This document shows, piece after piece, positions 12,604 through 27,700 of a stretch of DNA of 64,000 bases. Made by a program: the position numbers and the translations under genes. Positions within the stretch are counted from its first letter, which is position 1. Each line of letters opens with the position of its first letter. The stretch spans positions 9,570,001-9,634,000 of the forward strand of contig CM029115.1 in the NCBI GenBank assembly GCA_016859345.1. The letters are read 5' to 3'. A model generated the notes under the pieces. It worked only from the letters and a program-made list of their open reading frames with translations. It was not told the origin of the DNA and ran no database searches. This DNA is from Istiophorus platypterus (Eukaryota; Chordata; Actinopteri; Istiophoriformes; Istiophoridae).

Positions 12604-14238
12604 TGGAAGAAGTCTGAGAGGGGGCTCTGGTAGTAGTTCCCCCTCACAGCTGTAGGAAGGTCAGACAGCACCAGGGCGATTAGCTTTGCTCATCACGTAC
12701 AATTAGGGTTAGCACTCTGCAAGGAGGCATCTGTTGCTAATTGAAGCAGAATAGATATCAAGGAGGTCCATGCTTTCCCCATGCAGAAAAAAACAAGCTC
12801 AACTGGAAGTAAATAGACTTTGGCTTCTGTGAAATTGGAACTATGAACCACCTGCACATCATACAGGATAATGCTCTCGATCAGTGGCTTTGTGTGTAAC
12901 TCTTATGAATTAGTTGGGTATTACACCAACAATAATTGGTCAGGTAATTTCAAAATGAGTGATGAATTGGTTCCAAAGCATTACCGATACACAAATCCAC
13001 ATCTAGACACGCAGAGGCAGACAAAGAGACTGAAGTTATTAAGGAAAGAAGGGGGATGGGAAGTAGAGACAGGAGACTGAGCGTGAGTGCGTCAGAGCAG
13101 CGCCAAAACCGGCCTGTGATGGCAATCTGATGAGACTGAACCATGTGCCCACTAGCCAGCTGACATCAGCCAGTGCCTCTCTGACCAAACCTCCCGGCCC
13201 CTTCATGCCAAGGCCAGATGCAAACAAAGAAAAATAAGGCAAGCACACACAGACAACATCCGCACAGATTTTGTGTCCAAATCAACACCCTGAAAAACAC
13301 AGAAACTACAAGACAAACCACTGGATTGTGCTAGAGAATAACAAACAACAGCATTTTGGCGCCGTTAGAACCTATTGGCACCATTCTGTGGCTCGATTTC
13401 TTATTATACAGTAACATTTGAGCAGGCAAAAGAGGTGCAGTAACAAGCTGGCATACTTATGTGATCTTTGGAGGAAAAAAAGCTCTACCCCAGAGCAGCA
13501 GCTATATCTGTCATGGATTTGGCATCTTTTTTAAACAATACAAGGCTTGTGTGTGTTGGAGGTGGTGGTGGTGGAAAATGTGAGCAAGAGCACTTCAATA
13601 TAATACCCGAGTGCTGTGCTGTGGGATGATTTTATGTGCTCCTTCTAGTACCGGACACACAACTTTCACACATACATGAACACACACGTGCTGAGATATC
13701 CCTGTGGTGCGATGGAGCATAACGGGGTTTATCCTCTTTGACCTTCACGGTTTGACTCCGAAGTAGGACTTGGCTGGTCGAGCTGGTATCAGTGTTGATG
13801 CAGCCAGAGCACGACGTATCAATGCTGTGGCTTGATGGCTCTTTCTCTGAGTGTAATAAGCACAGTGCATCACTGACTCTCAGTGTGGACTTTTAGCCTG
13901 TGCACCTTGGTATGTTGGAAATGGCCCCAGAACCCATACAGTTTAAAGAATGTGCTTCCAATAATCATATATGGACTTAATTATTTACAATGGACATTTA
14001 ACGGTTATAGCAGGCAAACTGGATGCTATTCATAATCTGAACTGGCACAGCTGTGGTGTTTTGTCAGATTAGTAAGATGCATATTGATAGTTTAATCAAT
14101 GCAATGGGACTGACAGTTTTGAAGTATGGTATTTCTTAGTTTATCATGTTATGGCTCACCTACTGAACTGAATTTACTAGAGAGTATGCTAAGGGCACTG
14201 AATATTAGATAGGAATTTAATGCCTACGAGAAACCACT

Positions 14239-14460
14239 TTAAAGGGACACTCCAGTAAATTTACAGATGAAGTTCAGTTTACTCATCATGAGGAGAAATT
14301 GTGAAAACAGCTGTAATATTGAATCTGCTGCTCAGGAGGTAGTTCTCTAGAGTCTGAGAAAACAACCTTCTTGACATCTTCAGGGATATATTAGCTTGGG
14401 TCTGAGGGTTAGGATTTTTAACAAAGAACTTGAGGTGTAGAGTGCTTGGAGAAGCAGGGA
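14239..14460. repeat. Possible MITE-like fish repeat (TTAAAGGGACACTCC start)
   Basis: The opening resembles short interspersed repeats that begin with TTAAAGGG plus a CACTCC-like word and are common in percomorph genomes. I recognise only the leading motif and a general resemblance to such elements. I see no matching inverted terminus, so the right edge is a guess and the assignment is weak. Confidence 0.3.
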
Positions 14461-16213
14461 AAACCTAATGAGAGATGCAATGGAACTGCATATAGTATTT
14501 TGGATTCCTAGACATAAACAGTTAATAGTACTGAGTCATATGTCCTTTATCCTTGGTTCTCCAAATCTGAATCCTCCATGAACATTTCATCCATGAACAT
14601 TTCACAAGAATCCCCCTGATAAATAGACTATCTGTGCGTGACCTCTGTTTCCTTTTATTGTGAGAGAATGTTCAGACACCAAGTTGGATGAGACATAGAT
14701 TTGATTTGTAGTTGAAAGAACTTTTGGGCATGCAAAATAATTCCCCATAATAGCTGTGAGCCTGCATGGCAGAAATTGATTTTATTTATGGGCTGTTAAT
14801 CAGTTAGACCCGCCTGAGCCTGCCTGGGCTACCTACAGTAGCTCTTAAATCCAGCCTTGTAATAACCCTCTCTAATTAGGACTGAGACACACTAACAAGG
14901 GACACCACCATCATCATCACTCAGCCACCTCATCATCATCACCATTCTCATTATCAAGCCTGAGATCAAATTCCAGCCTGGCTCCGGGATAGGGGGACTT
15001 CAGTCCACCTGATGTATTGTGTATCATTAGATTGTTGTTATTACTATGCCATGGGGAGTCAAACAGGATGGAGATTCACTCCTGTAATATTCTATATGGC
15101 CTACTAGGGAGAATCCACTTGACATTCTCCACCTAATGACAACAATCTACTGAGGCAAAGGGCTGACATGTTAATTTGTTTACTCTCCCTCTTTCCTCTT
15201 CTTTCTCTCTCACCCAAACATATGAACATCACACATAACCAACTGTACTCAAAACTGCAAAACTGCAAAACTGAAGGCCATCTCAACATAATACAAATGT
15301 TGGCATCCTTGTCTGCTCTAATCCACTTTTCTCACAGTATCGATCTCTACCAGATAGAATCAACCCCAGTCTCTTGTTTAATTCATCTCAATTTACACTG
15401 TGGGATGCATGTATCCATTTGAAAGGCGAAGAAATTAAAACCCATGAGTGACATCACGGGCTGGTAACTGGGTCTGTCCATGCAACCTCTGCCTATCCAA
15501 CAACTTACTCAGACTCTTTCTACTGCTAAAAAGGAAGCCACCTGAAGATCAATGACTTTAGCCAGTCTGCCTAATCCCCCAACTTGTGCTGAGAGAACAC
15601 TTAATGTAACAGGTCCAAAGAGAAACACCTTGATTAGGGTGTGAGAGGAAGGGCCACAGGGAGCCACTTACATGGAGAAGCTTTCCATGCAGGAGTCTTT
15701 ACCAGACCATAGATTCACTCACTCATGTATATGAGATGCCACAAACACATAGCATCTTTCTCAGTTCATTGCACAGCTCCATTCACATGCAGACACGCAC
15801 ACCACTCCACTCTGTTACCAGCAGGAGGACCAGACCATCCAGCACAGCTGGTGTATCCCAGTGTTGACTCTCTAGTTGGGAAGGACTGCTGCAGGGATTT
15901 ACCATATCACCGTAGGCAAAGCAGAGATTGGTCGGGTATGAGTCGATCAAGCTTTATCTCTCCCCAAGGTACCCACACAAATCTCTCCAATAAATAACCT
16001 GTTCTTAATTCTGATTTCTTAATGCAACTCCTGCAGAGAAGATTAATCAGTTTGAGTGAGGCCCCCAGATAGCTTGTTCACATGGAGACTCTGCACCGTA
16101 GCTCTGACTGCTTTAAAGAACTGATTGCATTATTTTATTTCTTTTCAAAGAAGGACTCAACATCATCCAGCTCTGGCATGCGCATACTCTTACATTTTCA
16201 CACCGAAAAGAAA

Positions 16214-17632
<1,419 letters not shown>

Positions 17633-17703
17633 TCATACATATTTTGAGAATTATATTTGAGTGTCTATATATACACACTCAAATATAATACGCAAAATAT
17701 GTA

Positions 17704-17706
<3 letters not shown>
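17633..17706. repeat. Long inverted repeat / hairpin, 32-bp arms
   Basis: The left arm 17633-17664 begins TCATACATATTTTG and ends ATTTGAGTGT. The right arm 17675-17706 is its reverse complement with only two mismatches in 32 positions. The 10-base loop at 17665-17674 reads CTATATATAC. The arms are not a simple repeat. The structure could be a small MITE, a cruciform-forming palindrome or a precursor-microRNA-like hairpin. A (TA)n tract begins right at its 3' edge. Confidence 0.9.

Positions 17707-17741
<35 letters not shown>
17706..17741. repeat. (AT)n microsatellite
   Basis: About 18 perfect AT units immediately follow the right arm of the hairpin. The neighbouring short frames rich in isoleucine and tyrosine are its translation. 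Confidence 0.95.
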
Positions 17742-17747
<6 letters not shown>

Positions 17748-20700
17748 TCAATTTGGACAATTCTGCAAAACCTAGGTTTATGGTCCATGATGATTGCATT
17801 CAATGCCAACATTTTGAAATTCTCCCTTTCTACAGTATCTGGCATGGACAACAAAACATGGTTTAGTTTAAGAAAAGATCAGGTTAAGGCATATAGTGTA
17901 GCATTCTATGGTTATTGAATGTTAAATTGACTGAGGTTTAGGAAAGATTGTGGTCACAGGTTTTAAAAAAAAAGGATCATTAAAATCTGTAATGGGATGT
18001 GAGCTCTTCACTTTTGCATTAGCATTAGATGCAATTCCAAGGGAAAGGTGGAGCTGAAGGATTGGCACTGGATGTACATAGTAATGTGCAAATTTTACCA
18101 ATATGGATGTAATTCCTAGGGATACTGGACTGGGCCAAAAGCAGTAAACTGGAGGTGGAAAACACATCAATCCCAACCTAACAAACTGGACGATGTAGGT
18201 GACACCAATGGAAAAGCATTTGTTTTTTTAAGTTGCTAGCAAGCTCCAAAAAGTTTCTTTTACTGCACTTGTGATATACACACATGTTATTGTTATGAAG
18301 AGTATGCGGCCATGCTGAAAATCAAAATGCTACCATGGTAAGATGAACGTTATTAATCTCAGAGGAGGGGATTTGCATCATCGCAGCAGCAGCAGAATGT
18401 AATGCAATGCAGTGATGTTGAGACAATTTAGCACATTGTGATGTTGACTCCAAAGCCCAATAGGTCTATGATGAAGGCTGTCTGTCTCTGCTATAATGGA
18501 TACCTCCCTGTAGGATCATTATAAAGTTAGGCTAGAAAAGAGCTCTTCCTGATCGATTGACACCAAAACCTTGTGGTAAATACCGATGTTTCAGCTGGAG
18601 GAAAAATTTTCTACTTTTCAGCTACATTGGAAATGATAAAACACAACATGGTTCCAATTCTGTTTAGCCAGCAGTTCAAGAAAATTCACCAAACACAACA
18701 ACATGGACATAGAAACAGGAGACGCATTGCTGATTTCTGAAGAGTCTTGAAGTGGAAGTGGACGTAGATATTTCCTAAAAAGGAAAGGCTGCATGTAACT
18801 TTTTCCATCTCTAAAACTAGAGTGTGGACTTACACATGCAAATACTTATTTACTCATATGATACTTATAAGAAAATGCTGGTCAGGTGAGATGTAATCAA
18901 TTCAATTAATTTAGTATCCAATTGTTTTCCTTTGTCTGAACACTTACTACCTGGACTTAAGTGTAAAACTCCACCCATATGCATGCTAGAAAAAGTATTT
19001 GCCAGACTGTATGGCAATCAGTCAGATGTGTGAACAGCCGCTTCTCCCACAAGATTTAAACTTTTCCTTTTGAGTTCATGTATTGCTCTGTTAGCGTGGT
19101 AATGAAGCAGGGCTGAAACCAAATACAAATCAAGACCAGCTTTGAAACAGGATGCATAATGCAGTGGAGGTGAACTCAAATGAAAGAAAGGACGATTTGT
19201 TTACCCTCGATGAAGTGTTGATGTTGGAGGTCTTTGTTTCAGGAATATACAAATCAGTCTGTTTAAGATACTTTGGTACCTCACTTTAGGGACAAACAAG
19301 AAAACGTTGGCTTGAACATGAACATGTCTGGGAATGTGCAACAGGGCATTCCTTTGTTTCAGTTACAGATTCAATCTCCTATATTTTCCACCCTTACAGC
19401 TGCTTTTCTCAGTGTGCGTGCACACACAAAGAGAATGTCAATTTAGCATTGATTACGGTACAATTAAGGTAATGGCTATATTGAATAATATGACCTGCAT
19501 TGAATATTTATGGAAAATGATGATTAAGATATTCTCAGTTTATCGAGATAATGGTATGACCTCCAGCAGGATGGAGACATTTCCTGAAAAGTAAATAATA
19601 AGTGTGGAGCGAGAAATGGTAGAAATTAGTTCATTCCTCCATCCCTCTCCCAAACTGAATTTCAACTTCATGATTCTTCTGTTATGTTGTTTTGGTGCTA
19701 AAGGCTGCGAAGGACTGACCTGACCCAGTCTGAACTGATTCAGAACTTCTCAGTACTCACTGCAAAGAGAGGGAGTGAAGGAGAAGAAAGAGATAGGTGG
19801 TGTCTATTTATTTAGGTGAGGAAGTGCCTCTCTGTCCCCCGCCCGCCCCTCCTCATGTATTCTGAGGCAGAGAGCTGTGACTGAAACACATCGCTGCACC
19901 TCACTCGGGATGAGCTCTAAATAAATGGGGGGAATGGGGGCACAGAAGCAGCGTTGGAGAGAGAGGCGAATGGAGGTTGAAGAGGAGAGCTCCTTAAAAA
20001 GGGTTGTCAAAATAATGAAAACAAATGGCGATGGAGTCTCCTGAGATGGAGTGGAGAACTTCATTTGTGAGTTGTCTTTCCCTGGATTCTGCTGCGCCAC
20101 AGCAAGTTCTCGCTTTAGAGACCAAGGGAAGCCTCTGCCATACATGGCATGGGAAACTGGGAGGGAAGTGAAACAAGGGAAACCGAGGAGAAGAAAAATG
20201 AGAGCTCTCATTGTAATAATTGTTCAGGGTCAATTATTCCCAGGTTGGAGCAAATCATGCTGATATGTGTTAGCATGCAGCTCAGAAGGGAACTGCTGAA
20301 TGTAACATTACCATGGATATGATCCCCAGTGATGGCTGTGCAAAAAACCAACAATGTGAATTGATTTTATTCAGCCAGTCTAATTTCGAACAAGGGATTC
20401 AAATACAGTCTTCTGCAAAGTCAAAGATGTGAAAGGATAAGTATCCAAGAAAAGATGCTCTGACAGGCTGTGAAAGTGGACCAGTGGTACTGTTAAAATA
20501 CTTTTATCCACAGTGAGACCAGACAACTCTCACTTTCATGAAAGAGTCAACCGTATTTAAAAGAAGTAATAAAATCATGAGCAGAAATTTTCTCTAAATG
20601 AAGCTTAAATGATACAATATAAAATATATTTCCAATACTATATTTACTCTACCTCCCTGTTTAGTTCTTGGAATAAAGTTGGATCAATTGTCATTTTGCT

Positions 20701-21804
20701 TTTCAGTGAGGCATAACATACACCACTTTCCTGCATTTCCATCTCCTCAATTCCTCTCTTTATCTATCTTCCCTCTGTTTCATCCTCCCTCCCTCTCTCT
20801 CTGGCACCTAACATCTTCTTTTGCTTATCTCCGCCTTCGTTCCTCATCCTCCCTCCTTCCCCTGACTTTGACTTCATCTTTCAAGTATGGCAGCCACAGC
20901 AGCAGCAACGCTGTCCGCCGTCTGCATTCTTGTCACGTGCCCACCAAAGGTTATATGGCCCACTTTCTTATCAGCTGCATTGTGGGATATCTCGGCTCTC
21001 AGGCCTGTCTTCTGGAGAGCTATCTGTACCCTCCGCCTCCCTCTGTTGACTGCTGGGAGGACAACCTTTGTCGACCTTGTTTTTTTTTTTTTTTTTTAGC
21101 CTTTAACAGAATAAAAATGAACGAGAGAACAAATGCAATGCAGAGAATGAAAAGAAAAGGAGGAGAAGGTAAAAAAAAACAAACCTCATAAGTCCCCTGA
21201 GAGAATGTGTGATGAGATTGGTCCAGAGTTAGCCTTGTAAGAAAAACGCCGTTGGCCCCCTCTCTCTCCAAGTACAGTAGACACTGAATCAATATCACCC
21301 ACCCACCCCCTCCAGAAGCATTCTGCCCCTGCGCGTGCCGTTCACCTGTCTGCCTGTCTGTGTGTGTGTGTGGGGAGGGGGTTCATTGAGCTGCTGGTGG
21401 AGGTAGAAGGAGGTGTACGGATGTTTGACAGAGCCGTCATGTACAAATTCATTTTGGATCCAGCCAGACTTTTGCTATAATAGGCACACATGCTCAAGGT
21501 CTTTGCGGTCATGCTGAGACAGAGGAGCAGATAGATGCCTCTCTGCAATACTGAGAGCCTCCAAACAGGAGACATGTTAAAAATGTCTCATACTGTAAGA
21601 CATCATTTAGGAAGTTTATGGGTAATGGATATAAAGTGATTTTTTTTTAAACCCTGATTTAAATGGGTGTTTTTCCAAACACTCTTTCGTACCCTGGGCA
21701 TTTGGAGTGCACAAATTGAGCATATTGGTATAAACTTAAAATTGCTAATAAATTTTTCAGAACACTGTAATTACCAAAAATGCATTTTTGCCATTTATAT
21801 GCTT
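17742..21804. other. Non-coding stretch, no gene seen
   Basis: Mostly AT-rich unique sequence. A pyrimidine-rich segment lies at about 20730-20880, followed by a 170-codon plus-strand frame at 20679-21191 whose composition (Ser/Leu/Pro, then a poly-Phe run from an 18-T homopolymer at 21080-21097) reflects simple sequence. No domain is recognisable. Confidence 0.6.
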
Positions 21805-21864
21805 ACACATACACACACACACATACACATACACACATACACACACACACACACACATATATAT
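21805..21864. repeat. (CA)n/(TA)n compound microsatellite
   Basis: CA units are interrupted by TA at regular intervals and end in a short ATATAT run. Confidence 0.93.
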
Positions 21865-24626
21865 GGCTACAACTTCCAAATTAGTGAGTACAGTTTTAAA
21901 AAAATCCCAGTTTCTATCCTGTGGTCATTCCAACGTAGCATTTTCATAATCATGTTTCTAAATTTGTTGATTTGTGACTTATCATCTGTTCCTTCAGGCA
22001 TATATTCATTTTCACAGTCTGTCATCAAACTTCAATATCAAAGTAAGTGTTGCAAAGGGACACTGCAGTGAAACTGACACACTGATAGTTTTGCGAGAGT
22101 ATGCTAACATACACTTCTTCATTCTTTTGTGTTAATTCATAGTTTCAGTGACACATAAAAGTATCTAAAAAAACAGCTTTACATCCCTTGAGTCTCTGAA
22201 GACCCTGTAGAGACACAAATCAAAACTGAATCACATGGGTTTTGTTCGAGAAGTAAGAAAAACTCATTCAAAATCACACCATAATGATACAAATAACTGC
22301 AAATCTAGCATTGAAACATAACTCTTCTCAGCAGTATGTCATATTGTTGTTTATTGACTATGTTTTTTTTGGCAGCATTTAACTAACAGCATTTCCTGTA
22401 AGCCCTAGACTATTCTGGGTTAAGCATTGCAGCTCAACATAAGACGTGGGTCGAGTGGCTGTGGTTAGCTCAGACATCTCTGTAAAAACAGCAGGTAAGA
22501 TTATAGCTAAGAAGTTTAAAAAATGAATGAAGAGAGCCTGGTTGAATTTTATTGGTAAAGACAAAACCAAGCCAAGATGACATAAGTACCACTGCTAGTG
22601 AGATACAGCTTTTTGTATGCTAACATATTAATCATTTTACAATTTGTTAAATTACAATGATTTGAACCTCTAATAGTGAGTGCTGTAGTGGATGCTGATT
22701 TGTCTTAGAATATAGAAAAATAACCCCCAGGACTATGCTTCCTTTTATCAGAAAGACTGATGAAATAAATGCTGAATGAGAGATTGAGTTATAGAATCTT
22801 GAACAGAGACTAGCCTAGACATGACGCCATGACTTCGGTGCTCAATAATTTTCGTTGAGAAAAGCATAACAAAAACAATGATTTTCAATGGATTTGACAC
22901 TTCAACATCAGCGATTTGTTAAAAACAAATAGTTGGAAGAATAGAAGGCATCTGAAGGCTCACCTGAATAAAATGAAGGTGTCAGACGAGCTTTACTATA
23001 GTCTTGAGGTTCCAAACACCTGCAAAGGATTAAGATATGCTAAATGTGAAATCTGTTAAAAGTTTTTAGATATACTAACTTTGATTGCTATTGCCACGTA
23101 AAATGTCCTTTAACCCAGTTTTATAAAAGCTAGTTTTATATATGACCCAATCTAGTTGTCATGTGTTGCTGATTGTTGGGAACAACAACTGGGCTCTCAC
23201 AGAGAACACAGACTATTCCCACCTACTCAATCATCTGTTTTTCACATGGTGGCCTCAACAAAGTCTTACTTTACTGCTATGCAATATTTGCTGGGGCTTT
23301 GATACAATGATCACATCAGCACACATTGCATAACAGTGGAATAATGACAGCTTATGTACGGGTAACAGCAGCAGCAGGTAACAAACAGAATTATCCCTCC
23401 ACCAGCATGCAGCCTGCAGCTTTAGAGGTGAAGTGGGGCATATTAAATTCAGGTGACATGTTACTTGACTAATGTTATGTTGTCTGGAAGTTTAAAGCAT
23501 GAAGTCTACATTACACTAAAGGTAGAAATGCCTTTTTTTTTTTTTAAAATCATAGATCTGTTAAAAGCCTATTTATTATTTGCTATCATACCTGACTCTT
23601 TATGACAAACCATTAAAACAAACACATGTACATGGTTATTCAGCACCTATACTTCAACATGCAAATTAATTTTATTCCCTGACAAAACCACATTTGTTGA
23701 GATATCTCATAAAATGCTCAAAGCGTAAACACTTTTGTTGAAACTTTAAACAAATCATGATGGATGGCGTTCCACAGCCGTGTCTCATAAGAACAACATT
23801 TGGAATTTGAAAGGAACCCTCTTATCCCCAATCACCTTGGTGCTGGTCAGAACACTTTTTCAAGTAGGTTAATTGCAACTTTGGGGGCTTTGTAAATAAA
23901 ACATGAGAGTGCTTGTGCCTGCTGCCTTGAATAAACATCTCCTTGAGTTAAAACAAAAAAGTCACAACACTTAAACAAGGAATGTCATAAAACACCAAAA
24001 TGTTTAAAAAGTGTTTATGTGGCCCAAACCCAGAAAAATTATTTTTACTGTATTCATGGCATTACCATATTCTATTACCATATACTCTTTTTTGGAGATG
24101 CCACGCGTGTTCCCTCGCAGGCCCTCTGAGAAACCCACCTGGGACTAACTAGCATGAGCTCTGACTTCAATCTCTGGATTAAATCTGCCCTGCTCTCTCC
24201 CTTTTTTCTTAACTGGGTTATCCGTTCAGTAGAGAGCAGGGTTAAGAGGGGCGATGGGGGAGCACTTAGCAAGTGAAGGCCATGGTGGCAGAGCTGGAGT
24301 GTTATTTAATGAAGTAGAGGATCAGGATGCACAGCGCTGAACACACTAGATGGTGCAGGTGGTGCTAAAGGAGCTAAGAGCATGTGTTTGTGTATGTTTG
24401 TGGGTGCGGGAGTTGGCGGCGGAGGTGACAGCAGGTTGTGTTGTATGTTCCCAAGAGGAGGGGGGGGGGCTAATAAGATCACTTTTTATTGGCCCACAAG
24501 CCCAAAGGAGTGTTTGTTTGTCTGCATGCATGATGGAAGGGATAAAAAGTTAATGCATATGCACTGAAGAGCAGGTGACTGGGCTGGTCACTGCTGCCCC
24601 CTGCAGGGCATGCTCAATCTATGGAA
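21865..24626. other. Non-coding stretch, no gene seen
   Basis: AT-rich unique sequence with a 13-T run at 23533-23545 and a 10-G run at 24460-24469. Frames are short and unremarkable. No mobile element is recognised. Confidence 0.6.
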
Positions 24627-24694
<68 letters not shown>

Positions 24695-24747
24695 TTGCAT
24701 GTGAGTGTGTGTGTGTGTATGTGTGTATGTGTGTGTGTGTGTGTGTG
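24627..24747. repeat. (GT)n compound microsatellite
   Basis: A long perfect GT block is followed by GT blocks broken by TATG, TTTGCATG and GA words. All cysteine/valine and histidine/threonine frames over it are repeat translations. Confidence 0.96.
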
Positions 24748-27700
24748 CAGGGGGTTTGTATTTGCATTGTTTCTCTTGTTTCCATGTCCACAACGTAAGC
24801 TGTGGACATCTTTATGTTGACTGAATGCTGCTACATGGCAATTTGCTAAAATTATGATACACACTCATATGATACACACTCGTAAACATTAACAACATTT
24901 GACCGTGTACATCAGAATCAGTCATAGTGTGCATATTCTCATTTGGCATTGTTCTTTTGTATTATGTCTTTGATTGAGCATTGCCACGACGAACTAAACT
25001 GCTCTCATGTCTCTGCTTCATTCAGGGTATTAATGCTATTGCAGTTTTATTCACATTATTGATCACTGGTGGCAAACTTTTTAATTCTCCTGACTGCATG
25101 GCCAAAGGCACTAATTTGTGAGTTAGTTCGTTAAGTGTTTTCGAGCTGTGTGTGTTTGAGAGAGAGAAAATTTGAATGAGAGACTTTTTTGGGACTTCTC
25201 CTCGTCACCTCAAAGTTCTGCTTCTGTGCGTGGGCAGAGATTGGATGGGGTATCAGGGTTGGGTAGTAAAAAAAGGGAGTGGATCAGGGTGGCGGGGGTG
25301 TAAATACAACATGGGGGGAGCTGGGTGAGAAGAATATCAATCGGGCATGCGGCGGAGAGGCAGCCTGCTGTGGTCCGCTCTAGGAGAAAGATTAGAGAGG
25401 GGATCAGTGTCATCAGCAGCAGGAGAGTAATGGTGTGGGCCAGGTTCAAGGCTGGAGCCAAGAATGCATCGGCATCGCTGCCACCCCCATCCCATCACCC
25501 CCATGCCGACACCCCCTACATGAAATAGAGGTTAACCGCCAATCCAGACTTTTCCCCCTCTTTTACTGAGGGTGAAAACTACCGCTGGGAGTCTCAGGAC
25601 AATTTTTATATAGGATTAGAAAACAAAAATCAATATTTAATTATCTTTGAGCTTTTTGTGTCACTGCATCTTTAGGTCAGTATGTGTTCAGAAGCAGGGT
25701 TTGCCCAGCACTGTAAGTGAAGGAGTCGTTAAAGAGCCAGTATCTTTCTTTCTTTTTTTTTTATAGAGATTTCATTGCACAAGGTTAGAGTATGATGAAG
25801 GTGCTGTAACCTTGTTGTATGGGCATGATTTTGAGTGCTCAAAAAATGATGGAACCGCTGATTGTTGGATCGGTAGTTTTACATTGATTAAACCGAAACC
25901 TGGCATTGCTACAGTAATAGACATTGATGCAGCTCTATGCTTTGACATGATCTTAAACTTTTAGATTAGTTCAGTCATAAATTTTAATCTCACTCCAGAG
26001 GGATGGTCGACAAAACTATCATTGCCGGCCCTTTACACAGCAGCATATATCCCATGCACAGCACTGCACACAGACTGCATATACCCCAGTACATAAAACA
26101 CTGGCTGTTTACGTGGCTCTTAGACGCTGTATTGGATTAAGGTGGCTCTTTAGCTTTTTTTCCCCCATGGCAGTGGCCAATGAGCCTGTGGAGTGGATGT
26201 GACGGCCGCTTAAGCGGTGACAAGCAGAAGGTCAGTGTCGCTGATGAAGGAGTGAGGCCAGCTGGCCCTCCAATGTAGCCATCCTTTAAAGTACCAAGAG
26301 AATCCATCCTGTTTAAGGCAGACACCCAGACAGACATGGCCGGGAAAGACAGTTAGTAACAGAGAGTGAGAGAGAGCGAGTGAGAGAGAAAGCAGGGAGA
26401 AGAAGAGACAAAAGGAACTGGGCAAGGTAATAGGAGTGGCAGAGACAGAGGGCTTAAATGTCCCCATTCTGATCAGTACCTCTGTAGCAGGCAAAAATGT
26501 TCCCTGGTTCCCTGGGCCATTTATTAAAGTGATGAAGAGCAGAGTAGCCCTCTATGAATCAGACTCCCTTGTCCGCTTCGTGCTGCATAGGGACACTCGT
26601 GGTCAGATACTCCCCTCACTTGAATGCAGCAATGCGTTTGTAGCTTGCAAGGGGAGCCAAGGATTGCCACGGGAGAGTCTGAAGGCACCAGGTGAAAGGA
26701 AAGAAAGTGGAAAAGAGGCCTTTCTCCGCCAAGCTGTGCATAACGGATTACATTAGATCAGATTATGTGAAACTATAGTGATCCCTGTGTGGACATTGGG
26801 CCATTACAGTGTTAGAAAATAAAATTTAAAAAGTGAGTACAAAAAGCACCAACTGTAAAATGCTGAAAAAAAATGAATCCATTGAAAATAATAGAGCAAA
26901 TAAACAAAAAGAAAGTGAAAAATATAGTGTATTATACAGTCTGTGGTGTTCATTGAAAGTTATAAGTTCAGATAAATGAGCAACTATGCATTGCTAGTTG
27001 TTCATCTCCTAGTGTGACCAAAGGCATAAGAATTATAACTGCCGCTTACAGGGCAATAATATGTGCCTGGACCTACATACAAAATATGAACCCTTTTGCC
27101 TCATTCCTGCCCTCTTTACCCACATCTGCACTCTTTATGCTGTGTTTATGTGTGTACATGCAAGGCTGCACTGTGCTGTGCAAAGCCAAGCTAGGCCACA
27201 CCATCCGTATGCCTCATTTCCCTTTATGAGAATGAGGGAAGTCCCATATGCTGATTATCCTATATATAGCCAGTTGTAATCATAGACCAGTGGAAACTAG
27301 AAGGGCTGTGTGGTATAGAGTCTGATACACTATCACTGAATTATAAATGGGGAAATCATCTCCAAGTTGGGTCTAGAGAAGACAGTGAAAGTTTCAAGAG
27401 GGAGATATCAACAACTTTGATTTTGTTTTTCCTTACAGTTGTGTAGTTCAGTGAATGAAGAATTTATACCTCTAATTCTGAGGTTTTGTTCTTAAAAATC
27501 TTTCTGGCTGGAAAAAAGATTAACAATTGTGAGAGATAAAGATACAGACGGAGATACACCATAACACCAAGCACAGATCAGCACCACTCTAAAGCCGTTT
27601 CAGAGGAGTTCTGAAGGTGTTGTTGTTGTACATATGAGTGAGCTGTCAAGATATTTCCTCCACCTAACCCCCTCTCTGTCTTTCACCCCCCCCCGACACC

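Larger units (their letters stand above)
11511..16213. other. Non-coding stretch, no gene seen
   Basis: Unique sequence with minor repeats: a GT tract at 12571-12588, GGT units near 13560, ATC/ATCATC units at about 14907-14945, a 15-bp tandem copy (CCATGAACATTTCAT) near 14577-14604, and three copies of CAAAACTG at 15250-15273. The segment from 14239 (TTAAAGGGACACTCC) resembles the start of fish MITE-like repeats, described separately. No gene is supported. Confidence 0.6.

Noticed and set aside
20679..21191. 170-codon plus-strand frame
   Set aside because: Composition is driven by pyrimidine-rich DNA and an 18-T run (poly-Phe). There is no known domain, and overlapping frames exist on both strands.
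24281..24300. CCATGGTGGCAGAG as a fourth CTCF-like site
   Set aside because: Spacing within the core does not fit the CTCF pattern when aligned on GGC.
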